Position numbers and translations under genes: made by a program. Positions 9,623-18,676 of a DNA stretch of 64,000 nt are shown here, one piece after another. The notes under the pieces were generated by a model that was not told where the DNA came from, did no database searches, and saw only the letters and a list, made by a program, of their open reading frames with translations. This stretch comes from Farysia itapuensis (lineage: Eukaryota > Basidiomycota > Ustilaginomycetes > Ustilaginales > Ustilaginaceae): assembly GCA_023212645.1 (NCBI GenBank), contig JALBYC010000017.1, positions 186,001 to 250,000 of the forward strand, in the 5' to 3' direction. Positions within the stretch are counted from its first letter, which is position 1, and each line of letters starts with the position of its first letter.

Positions 9623-11398
9623 ATGTTGCTTCCAATACGACTGCAACAAGCAGCGCGCTCGCTACCGCTGACACCAGTACCATACAAGCTAGAAGTGACA
9701 TCGAGCGGTCGGAAAAGGTTCTCTACATGTAGACCTGTGCGCACATCGGGAGCGAGGTTACGGTTCGCTCCCTCTCCCACAGGTCACCTCCACCTAGGCG
9801 GCTTACGGACGGCGCTGTTCAACCATCTGTATGCTCGCGCTCTCAAAGGTAAATGGATCTTGCGTATAGAGGATACAGACCAGACACGGCTGGTTCCTGG
9901 ATCCGCCGCTGCGCTGCAAGAGACACTTGAATGGGCAAAGCTGGACTACGATGAAGGTCCCTCCGCCGGGGGCAGTCGTGGACCGTATGTCCAGTCAGAG
10001 CGACTTGATCTGTACAGGGACTACGCAGAAAGACTCATTCAATCCGGAAAGGCCTATCGAGATTTCAGAGCAGAGGTCGTGAACCCGGCTGCAACCCGCG
10101 CCAAAGTAGCTCCAATTCGAGAAGATTACATCGCGCCGGATGAAGCCGAAGCGAAACACTTGATATCGCTCGGCAAGCCATACGTCGTCCGTCTCTACGC
10201 AGAGTCCGAAACCCTCGTACACAACGACATGGTATACGGTGACGTCACCTTTCCGGCCGACCCAAGGAGGGATGGCACTGAAGATCCAATTCTGCTTAAA
10301 AGCAGTGGCTGGCCAACTTATCACCTGGCCAACGTTGTGGACGACCACGAGATGGGTATCACGCATGTGCTCCGCGGCGAAGAGTGGCTCCCGTCTCTCC
10401 CCAAACACATATGGCTTTATCGCGCTCTTGGACTCGAGCCGCCACTGTTCGCTCATCTTCCACTGCTTATCAATGCAGACGGCTCCAAGCTAAGCAAACG
10501 CACTGGTGATGTCAGCGTTGAGTCGTACAAAGACAAGGGCATCGAGCCAGAGGCACTTAACAACTTCCTGGCTCTCATGGGATACAACAACATGGCTTAC
10601 CACTCCAAATCTAGCGAAGCGCACAACAAATCGCAAAAGGATGATAATGCCTATGATGTGCTGACCATGCAAGAGCTGATCAATGGTTTCGACATCCAAC
10701 ACGTCAACCGCAGCAGAGCTACTATGGACCTGGTGAAGCTTTACTACCTAAATTCCCGACATTTAACTCTCAAAGTCGAAGACAGGGAGGGAAGTGGATG
10801 CAAAGAGCTGATTGACAAAGTTCGACCAAGATTGATCGAAGCATACCAAGGTTCAGCTGAATTACTCCGCGACGATGAATTTGTGCGACAAGTCATCGTA
10901 CTTTCCAAGGTAAGTTTTGCAATTTCGTACGACTCGCGACGTGTCTTCGACTGACCTTATCACCGCTCTCAGGGAACATCTGCAACGCTTTACGATATCC
11001 CGGCATCGGCAAAACCTCTCTTTGACCGCCCAGACTTCTCCGAGGACACAATCAAGGCGCTATATCGTGCCAACGCTCTCATCCATCTTCACTTTGCAGC
11101 CGCGGTGGGGGAAGCTATCACTCAGCTGTCCGCCGACGTCGCATGGACACACGACTCAATCCATCAAATTATCGCCCGCCTTCCCGACATACTAAACAAA
11201 GCCGGAACGAGCGGCCCCGCCGGTGGAAAAATCAAGAAAGCTTCCGTCCTTGCGCCTCTTCGCTTCGGCATCAGCGCCGCACAGAAAGGTGCTCCCCTCG
11301 CAGATCTTCTCATCTTCTTGGGCAAGAAAGAGTCACTTGCTCGTCTTCAGCTCGCCCTACAAGCACAAGAGGAAGGCTTGCTCAACACGAATGCGTGA
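9623..11398 (+). CDS. MSE1: Mitochondrial glutamyl-tRNA synthetase
   Basis: Class I aminoacyl-tRNA synthetase of the bacterial GluRS type, charging mitochondrial tRNA-Glu. Two exons (9623-10909 and 10973-11398) are joined across a 63-nt intron with GTAAG donor and CTCAG acceptor. The junction falls on a codon boundary after ...VIVLSK and gives 570 aa. The N-terminal ~45 residues are Arg/Ser-rich and hydrophobic, as in a targeting peptide. The HIGH motif appears as HLHLGG (55-60) and the KMSKS loop as KLSKR (289-293). The C-terminal anticodon-binding part is helical and encoded partly by exon 2. Converges on the ArfGAP gene. Confidence 0.92.
10910..10972 (+). other. Intron of MSE1
   Basis: 63-nt GT-AG intron. 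Reading through it adds a short tail (VSFAISYDSRRVFD) and a stop, whereas splicing restores the synthetase frame. Confidence 0.85.
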
Positions 11399-11555
11399 TA
11401 CGTAACATTTTCATGATCCACACATGCTGCAGATGGGAGAGAAATTTGCGTTGCGATTGCGATGAAATCTAATGCTGGTTGTTGCGAGATCGATCTTTTC
11501 GAACGAAGCAGTCTGGATGATTCCTGACTGTGAATCTGCTCATGAATGTGCTGCG

Positions 11556-14500
11556 TCAGTCTTGAACAAAATTTGTGCTTGGAACGACGAACAGAGGCGA
11601 TGGCGATCGTCCTGCTAAGTCCGAGACAAAGAACGAAGACTGTGGTGGATCGCGGTGAGAGTGACAGCTGGTAGCCTTGGCACATCCCTTTTGGTCTTCG
11701 TGGGGAGGTGCTTGTGCCTTAATAGTTGTAAGACTAGATGAGTGATTGCGCAAATCATCTGCGTCGATCATTTCGAAAGTGTGCTCGTGGCCGTCTTCGG
11801 TCCAATTGGTCAGGGAAGGGTCTGAAATGGATTGATGCGGATGTGAACGGTCTTCTTGTCCCTGCTGATTACAGGCCCGTGGTGACAAAGGTAGTGATAT
11901 CTGTGCTCTCGAGCTCAACGATGGAGCACGGTGAATGTTTAGAGGACGAGGACCTGTGGGCCGCGACGAGATTTTCAGCCCGTCTCGGACTAGAGGACCT
12001 CCTCCCACGTCTTTTGCCATTGGCAGTACAGTCGATTTGTCAATCGCTACTTCGTTGGCAGCCTGCTTTGACGATACGCTTATGTTATCATCATTGGAAC
12101 GCTCGTGCGTTTCTCGTGTCGTCGAATTTGCTGTACCTGAAACGGGCCCTGGCTTCTTCCAGCACTGTTCGACGTACTTAGTCTGCCAAAACAATCTTCT
12201 GTCGCCACGGGCGGGTAGCTCGTTTGCAGGCTTCGCCCATTCCCAGATTTCGTTGGCTTTGGTATTGCCCCACAATCTAGCAGAATTGAGCTGCTCGTCG
12301 GTCCAGTCATCAAGATCAATGGACCTCACTCTGGAGATATGAACGCCTAGCGAACGATGGACGCCAGAGCAATCTATGCAAATAAAGATGCAGCAGGGGT
12401 CATTTGCCAGCATCCAGGATGCCCACCGGGGATTTGGAGCTCGGCAGTCTGCACAGGACGCATTCTCTGGTCTTCCGCAAATTGCTATGATCTCGGCAGC
12501 GCGAGAAGTCTTAGTCCTGAAATTTGCAGCAGCTAGACTGCTGTGTGACTCGCTCGCCTGATATGTGTCCTGATGTGATGATGATGAAGTGCTTGTATGG
12601 GAACCGTATTCAAAGCCGAAGCTTCTTTGAACACTCGTCTCTATTCTTCGATCGAATTCCGAGTCTGTAGCCGTCTGATTGAGCAACACAGGAACGGAGG
12701 GGATGCCACTGGGCGCTGATCCTCGTCGGAAGTGACAATGGACCGGATGCGGACCTTCCTTTGACAGGTATGTCGAAGTAGGGGTCATGTTTGATATGCC
12801 TCGTCTGTGCATCGGCTCCTTCTTCAAAGAGAGCCTAGGAGTCTTGTCGGAGTAGCTTGCCAATGCAGCTTCGTTGTCGGACGCAGTCGTCAGATCGGTC
12901 ATGCTGTGACTGAGTTTCCGAGGAGAATCACCTGGAACGTTCTTGACCCTGAACGCTTCCAGCTCATTGTATGCGATGCCATCATGATCGGCGCCGTGCA
13001 TTGCGGCTGTTGGGAATGGAGAGCCTCGAATGGCCCTGTCCAGCTTGCGGACACTCGAAGTGCCATTGAGAAGGCTCTCGATCGCTTTGACAATAGCGCA
13101 CATCCAATTCTTCATCGTGCTTTCGTCTGGAGCTTGGAAAAAGCGGCGGTGATCAAGGGTAACGATCTCGAAAACGAATCTTCGCTCTACGCCTCGAGCT
13201 TCTCTGACTGTGGCAAAGCGTAGATCGATCGTCGAGTTCGTCGATCTAATTCTCCCAGGTCTTTTCCAGTCAGCAAACTCGCTAATCTGCCCAGATCCGG
13301 TAAGTACGACCCAACATTCTCGCCAGTGAGTGGAACGGTTGATTGCCCGTGGTGCATCTGCCCCTGCTGGACCTGGGACAGGCTTGGAAAGCACCCAAAG
13401 TACACCTTCCTTCCTTCGATCAACACTTGCAGCGTCGTGTGTTGTAGCTGCTCGAGATTCTTCCAAGAAAGGAGGATGTTCGACTGGGCTGGCAGACCGA
13501 ACTTTGTCGAGCTTATCAGCGGAGCAGACTTCGTTGATCGGGATTGGATTGTCGTTGACTCCCGGCACAGGCATAGACGTCAAATCGACAGCGCGTGCTG
13601 CGAGAGAAGATGGGCGCTGAAGCGGCAACGCAAAGGACTGAGCTTTGGAATGAGAGGGTTTCTGACGCTCAGGTTTCGATTTGAGCGACAGCCTGCGACG
13701 CACCTGGGTTCCTTTGCTGTCAGAAAGAGCTGCGTTTGTCGAGTGATCATCAAGTCCTGTTCTATGGTATAGGGATGTAGTTTGTTTACTGTTGGCGATG
13801 ACGTCCAGGAAACTTTTAAGCCTGAGTCCTTTCGAAGGCGAAGGCGAAGGAGCTCCACGAGGCATGCACTCGACTGTATCTGTGCCAACGTGAAGCTCGA
13901 CGGATTTGCTATCTTCGCCTGTATTCATGGACTGCTCTAAGGAGCACACTCGCGACGCAATTTCGTCTCTGCGATTTTGCAGCCGTTCGTAACGACGATC
14001 GTGAACAGTAAGCGCCTCCTGAAGGTTTCGATCGAAGTTGGATAGCCCGCTCTGCCGAGCTGATGCTGCCCAATCCGCAGTCCAAATCTGATGTGGGGCT
14101 TGCAAATGCCATTGTGACAGGCGGAGAACGCATTGTGCCAGCTTGACTTCTGATTTACCGCCGTGCAGCCGATGAAGGGCGTCAAAGAGGTCTAGACGGG
14201 ACTGCTCGAAGTGTAACTCTCGCAACTTCTGCTGCTCATCAGCTCTTTCCCGTTTCTGTGCCTTTTCAAGAGCTTTGACTTCGCTGTGGGACAGTTTGTT
14301 CGCTCTCTTTTGCTGCTCAAATGTATCAGCTGTCACGGTGTGAATCGTGAGCCACTTCTGGGTCTGGCTGTAGTAAGACTTGGAGTCCAGGTCGAAGCGA
14401 TGAAACGCATCTAGAGTTGAAGCGCTGAGATCGACAATGGTTCGAAGAGGCTCTTCAAGTGTCTCTTCTAGCATCCTAACCTCTTGTCTGCAGAACTCTG

Positions 14501-16112
14501 CTTTCTTTTCTGCAGCGGAGATCAAGAGTTCTTGACGTAATTCCCCCAGAGTACCCGGGAAATAGAGTGCAAGACTCCCGAGAGCTTCATCGACGTCCTT
14601 TTCCGCTCCTATGAGATGATCTAGACGCTTCTTCGCCTGGACGATGGAGCTCAATGCGGCTAAAGCAGCACTCTTGATGTTCTGAGTTCGTCGTTCGAGG
14701 TTAACAAGAGCTGCTCGGAAGACAGGCGAGTCCGAGCTCAAGAGTTCGAGGTTGAGTTCGGTCCAGTCGATGGACATTGGCGGAACAGAAATTGAAGGCT
14801 CTTCAAGATCTTCGCTTGCTCGAGTCGGTGTCGGAACGCAAGATTGTGTTTCGTAGTCGCGTTGTTGATCGGCACTTGATATTACCCCGCCGAGGCCGAC
14901 GTCGGGGACTATATCTATGTGTGTTGCCGAGCCCAAGCAAGTGAGCTGCTCGGAGACTTGATCTGATGAGACGTCGACCCAGAAGCTGAGAGCAGCCAGG
15001 ACGTGAGCCTGGCTCTGTGCAGAGTCAATCTCCACGAAAGCACAGCAGCATCTTGAAGCCGATTCTTGAGCGGCTACACCGAGTGGCCGCCATGTCCAAT
15101 TGAACTCGCAATCTCTAGCGTCTTGATTGTAGCGAGAAGAGGATGCCACTTCCAGCATCGTGATTCCTTGCAAAGAAGCTCTTGTGTCACTAGCCAAAAT
15201 TACAGTGGGTGCCATGATTGCTTCGCTCAGTTTGCCTGGTTGATCCGCTGCGATAAACAAGACGGCGTGCTGTCCTTGGTCACGAACGTCTGATTGCGCG
15301 TGTCCACTAGATCCAAGGCGAAGATTGAATCTCAAGTTTATGCGGTTCGACGTCTCGATATCGAGCTCCTGGGATGTAGAGCGAGATTGTGACATGCAGT
15401 CTTGCCAGGCTAGCTGTGTAGGTGGCATCACCTTGAGAACGAGTTTCTGTGAAGCTGAATTTGACTGGTCGTCGACCTTCGAGGTAAGCTCAGCAGACTT
15501 GGCTATGTAGGCATGAGACTCTCTCGGTTCTAATCGGGATCCGACGCTGCATTGGATCGTAAGAGGCACAAACGGGCTCGTCGAGCGTCTGCCTATACCA
15601 AAGGGAAAGCTCTGAGGCTTGAGAACGAGAGATCTGGTGACTCCAGCTTTTGTTCTTGATTCACCACTGCTCCCTGCTGCTGAGGTTGTAGCATTGCCAC
15701 AAGTAGAGTCGAGGTGTACACTGTCTGTGTGAGGGTTGACGACCGCCGATCTCCTGTTGGTATACTTGGAAATTTCACCCAGAGCTTCTCGGGTTCGAGA
15801 ACCAATATCAAGACTGATAGGTCTTGACTTGTGCCTTTTCGCTGTACCCGATGCGGAGGAGGTGGGCAAGAAGATGGGCTTAGGTTCTGAGCTCTGTGTA
15901 TGTGCTCTTTGATGTTGACGCGATGCAGGACTTATTGAGTCTGACGAATCCGCCCCAGGATCAAGACGACTGGTCAGCTCTGTAGTAGCATCGATGGAAA
16001 GCGATAGGATGGAGAGGCGATGTGGATCATCAACGAAGAACACGTCGCCGGGTAGATCAAGAATACTGATCAGAGTTGCATGGCTGTTCTGAGCTCGATC
16101 AGCTGAAGACAT
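11556..16112 (-). CDS. BAR-PH-ArfGAP protein (Csx2/centaurin-like)
   Basis: Large GTPase-activating protein for Arf GTPases, expected on endosomal or plasma membrane. From the first in-frame ATG (16112) it has 1518 aa. In order: a Ser-rich N-terminal region; a helical BAR/coiled region (about 460-720) with many Glu/Lys/Gln; a Ser/Pro linker; a PH domain (about 900-1010, from GVLWVLSKPVP to WMCAIVKAI); an ArfGAP zinc finger (Cys1220/Cys1223 in CADCRAPNPRW, then CIDCSGVHRSLG with the catalytic Arg); and a disordered tail. The frame stays open upstream to 16229 without an ATG and still looks coding (VAVLPGTVEI), so an upstream exon is possible. The spacing of the zinc-finger cysteines is unusual (see findings). 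Confidence 0.85.
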   Translation of the reverse strand: MSSADRAQNSHATLISILDLPGDVFFVDDPHRLSILSLSIDATTELTSRLDPGADSSDSISPASRQHQRAHTQSSEPKPIFLPTSSASGTAKRHKSRPISLDIGSRTREALGEISKYTNRRSAVVNPHTDSVHLDSTCGNATTSAAGSSGESRTKAGVTRSLVLKPQSFPFGIGRRSTSPFVPLTIQCSVGSRLEPRESHAYIAKSAELTSKVDDQSNSASQKLVLKVMPPTQLAWQDCMSQSRSTSQELDIETSNRINLRFNLRLGSSGHAQSDVRDQGQHAVLFIAADQPGKLSEAIMAPTVILASDTRASLQGITMLEVASSSRYNQDARDCEFNWTWRPLGVAAQESASRCCCAFVEIDSAQSQAHVLAALSFWVDVSSDQVSEQLTCLGSATHIDIVPDVGLGGVISSADQQRDYETQSCVPTPTRASEDLEEPSISVPPMSIDWTELNLELLSSDSPVFRAALVNLERRTQNIKSAALAALSSIVQAKKRLDHLIGAEKDVDEALGSLALYFPGTLGELRQELLISAAEKKAEFCRQEVRMLEETLEEPLRTIVDLSASTLDAFHRFDLDSKSYYSQTQKWLTIHTVTADTFEQQKRANKLSHSEVKALEKAQKRERADEQQKLRELHFEQSRLDLFDALHRLHGGKSEVKLAQCVLRLSQWHLQAPHQIWTADWAASARQSGLSNFDRNLQEALTVHDRRYERLQNRRDEIASRVCSLEQSMNTGEDSKSVELHVGTDTVECMPRGAPSPSPSKGLRLKSFLDVIANSKQTTSLYHRTGLDDHSTNAALSDSKGTQVRRRLSLKSKPERQKPSHSKAQSFALPLQRPSSLAARAVDLTSMPVPGVNDNPIPINEVCSADKLDKVRSASPVEHPPFLEESRAATTHDAASVDRRKEGVLWVLSKPVPGPAGADAPRAINRSTHWRECWVVLTGSGQISEFADWKRPGRIRSTNSTIDLRFATVREARGVERRFVFEIVTLDHRRFFQAPDESTMKNWMCAIVKAIESLLNGTSSVRKLDRAIRGSPFPTAAMHGADHDGIAYNELEAFRVKNVPGDSPRKLSHSMTDLTTASDNEAALASYSDKTPRLSLKKEPMHRRGISNMTPTSTYLSKEGPHPVHCHFRRGSAPSGIPSVPVLLNQTATDSEFDRRIETSVQRSFGFEYGSHTSTSSSSHQDTYQASESHSSLAAANFRTKTSRAAEIIAICGRPENASCADCRAPNPRWASWMLANDPCCIFICIDCSGVHRSLGVHISRVRSIDLDDWTDEQLNSARLWGNTKANEIWEWAKPANELPARGDRRLFWQTKYVEQCWKKPGPVSGTANSTTRETHERSNDDNISVSSKQAANEVAIDKSTVLPMAKDVGGGPLVRDGLKISSRPTGPRPLNIHRAPSLSSRAQISLPLSPRACNQQGQEDRSHPHQSISDPSLTNWTEDGHEHTFEMIDADDLRNHSSSLTTIKAQAPPHEDQKGCAKATSCHSHRDPPQSSFFVSDLAGRSPSPLFVVPSTNFVQD

Positions 16113-16229
16113 GATTTCCACAGTTCCAGGGAGTACGGCGACCTTTTGAAGCTCAGTCGAGCCGGCAGACAGCAGAAGCGGTGTCCATACAGCAGATCGC
16201 GTATTGTCACACGAATGTATGCGCGTCAA

Positions 16230-17630
16230 GCCATTGGATGACGGTGTTGAGCATTGGGACTGCTAGCGTACGAAAGCGCAAGAGCTGTCGAGGACCCTGA
16301 AATGTGACACTCGGCAGAAAAGCTTTGTGTTTCAATATCGTTAAATCGTTTCAATCTGCGAAGGCGAATGTAACACTCGGCAACGGAACAAAAGCTCAGA
16401 AGCTTCGCGCTTCGCGACTTCGCTAGCCTTGCGCTTCGTTCACCATTCTGTGATCCCCAAACACCGTAGCTGCCCTTTCAGGCTGCTGAGAGGCTTGCAC
16501 GCTCGTCTTTTGTGCGCGAGCTCGACACGTCTGTACAAGCACAGACTTAATACAATACAGCGGTCAGAGCGCTTGACGAGCCCAGAATCCTTGCAAAATT
16601 AGGCTCCTACGGTACTGAGACAGGGGTGGACTGTTGTGTGAATCGGGTGGCTAGATCGGTTCTTGCTGTCTCTAGATCTGGTGATTTACGGAAAAACTCC
16701 GCCATACACCTGTGAGGCTGTGACTGTGATACTTGTTGACCGTTGACGGCGGACTGTGAAGAATCCGCCTTTAGTGACTTTTTTCATTTGAATCAGCGAC
16801 ATGCGAACGTTCCCGTGCCGTTCAAGGTTACCCTGATCAAGCATGAGCATCTGCATTGAAGCGAGAACGTGGCAAAGCTAGAGGCGCAGAGGTCCTCTTT
16901 GCAGGATAAGATGGCTATAGCTGACCAAGCGACTAGGATGTCGGATCCGAGATGAGGGCGCTTATGGGCTATGTTCCTTCTTTGACAGGCGCGAGAGTCA
17001 GTCCCGTCCCGGCTTTTGTACCGCAGATCCGCAACACAAGCACGACTTGCATGAGTCGCTCCGAACTAGATCGCACCTTTGTGGCTCTGAACCCAGTAGA
17101 AGGAGATTCTGCGCATATACCCGTCGCCATGTACAGATCCCCGAAACAGATGGCCGCGAAAGGTCTGGAGTAGAGTCACAGGACCTGAATTGTCCCGTGG
17201 CCGTGGGACCAATTCGGAGACGGTGTTGCGCTGTTGCAGCAGCCCAATTCAAGTCCCGACTGTACTCCCTGCAGCTGCGCGCCTCCCATCTAAATTCCCT
17301 CTCGCATGAATTGGAAGCCACCCAGGACCAGCATCAATTATCGAAACTGCTTGGCAGAGTGCTTCGTACGAGCGCTCTCTTTCAGCTTCAGTCCGATTGT
17401 TTCTTCGGCAAAACCCAGTTTGGGTCCTTTACGCCTTGCCGCGCCTCTACTCTACAGATCAGGTGCCTTGATCGTCCCTTGTCCGGCCGTGGTCGAGCCA
17501 AGTGGGGAAGCTTCCCCCTTCTCGCCAACGCGTATAAAGTACGCATGCCGACGCCCGGTCCCGCAACCTCCAGCATCACACCCCGCTACCCTACCTTCCC
17601 TTTTCCTTGGACCCTTGAAAACAAAATAGG
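16230..17630. other. 1.4-kb intergenic region (divergent promoters)
   Basis: No ORF here resembles a real gene. The left part has two near-direct copies of an ACACTCGGCA element (near 16308 and 16372), each followed about 10-15 nt later by AAAAGCT. The right part is the promoter of the GPI-protein gene. Confidence 0.5.
17533..17538 (+). promoter_or_regulatory. TATA box of the GPI-anchored protein gene
   Basis: A perfect TATAAA lies 93 bp upstream of the ATG at 17631, followed by a C/T-rich leader and an A-rich stretch (GAAAACAAAATAGG) before the start. This arrangement suits a strongly expressed fungal gene. Confidence 0.6.
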
Positions 17631-18500
17631 ATGCGATTCACCGCCACTGCCATTGCCGCCGCTGCGGTTGTTGCCGGACTCACTGGCAGCGCCCAGGCCC
17701 AGCTCGACCCTTCGCTGGTCAACGGTCTCTCATCCAACTGCGCTTCCGGTCTGGTAGGCATCGTGACCAACTCCAACATCTCTTCGTGCCTGTCCCTTGC
17801 CAGTGCTGTCGGTGCTCTGACTAGCTCAGGAAGCAGCTCGCTCGTGCCTGGACTCAACCAATACCTTAGCGGAAGCATTTGTGGAAGCGGCAAGCAGGCT
17901 TGCACCAGCAACCAGCTGACCGCTGCTAACCAGACTCTGCTGCAGAGCTGTGGCTCGGACCTCCAGTCCAACAACGGAAGCAACATCCCTGCTCTGGTAT
18001 ACTACTTTATCAACAACTACACTGGCTTGCGACAAGCTGCGTGCCTGCAGAACAGCAACACCAGCCAGTACTGTCTGGTTGAAACCCTCTACACCGTGCA
18101 AAACATCACCATGCAGCCTCTCACCTTTAGCTCCATCCAGAGCCTTCTCTCGAACTCCACCGCCCAGCAGCAGACCCTCTCGGCTCTCGCTAGCAACAGG
18201 ACCGCCTTCTGCACTGCCTGCAACCACGGTCTCTACGCCGCTCTTTTCCAAAACACGAGCGACCAGCAGCTCTCGGGTGCTGTTGGCCAGACCTGTGGCC
18301 AGAGCTTCCTCGATGGCAAGCTTCCCTCCTCCGTCCGAAGCACTGCTGATGGAAACACCACCCTCACTTCGAGCAGCTCGAGCGGTTCCTCCTCCACCAC
18401 GCCGAACGGTGCCCACGCCACGTTCGGAATCACTGCTGGCTCCGCCGCTGTCTTCACATCGGCCCTCGCTGCCGTTGCTGCCGGACTTGCTTTGCTTTAA
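17631..18500 (+). CDS. Secreted, probably GPI-anchored surface protein
   Basis: 289 aa, single exon. A signal peptide with cleavage after AQA (about residue 23) is followed by a Ser/Asn/Gln-rich domain with regularly spaced cysteines and many N-glycosylation sequons. A Ser/Thr stalk (TSSSSSGSSSTTPNG) and a hydrophobic C-terminus (FTSALAAVAAGLALL) match a GPI-attachment signal. The layout resembles fungal cell-wall proteins of the DUF7729 type, but that assignment is tentative. Codon use is strongly biased to C-ending codons and the promoter has a clear TATA box, suggesting high expression. Function is unknown: adhesion, wall structure and host contact are all possible. Confidence 0.85.
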   Translation: MRFTATAIAAAAVVAGLTGSAQAQLDPSLVNGLSSNCASGLVGIVTNSNISSCLSLASAVGALTSSGSSSLVPGLNQYLSGSICGSGKQACTSNQLTAANQTLLQSCGSDLQSNNGSNIPALVYYFINNYTGLRQAACLQNSNTSQYCLVETLYTVQNITMQPLTFSSIQSLLSNSTAQQQTLSALASNRTAFCTACNHGLYAALFQNTSDQQLSGAVGQTCGQSFLDGKLPSSVRSTADGNTTLTSSSSSGSSSTTPNGAHATFGITAGSAAVFTSALAAVAAGLALL

Positions 18501-18676
18501 GAATAGATTTATAGACAATCTCCTCCATCTGATTTATATTTGGACATAGGCATTACATTCTGTTTCGAAACTACGAGTGATGATGAGTCTGGATGCTTGT
18601 GTGAGAGTACGAGTGAGTATGTGCACTGAAAGGAGTCGAGACAGGAGGGCGAATCGTGGCTCGGCTTGAGGAGACG

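Noticed and set aside
17047..17757. 236-codon frame overlapping the start of the GPI-protein gene
   Set aside because: It crosses the TATA box and start of a well-supported gene and has no recognisable domain.
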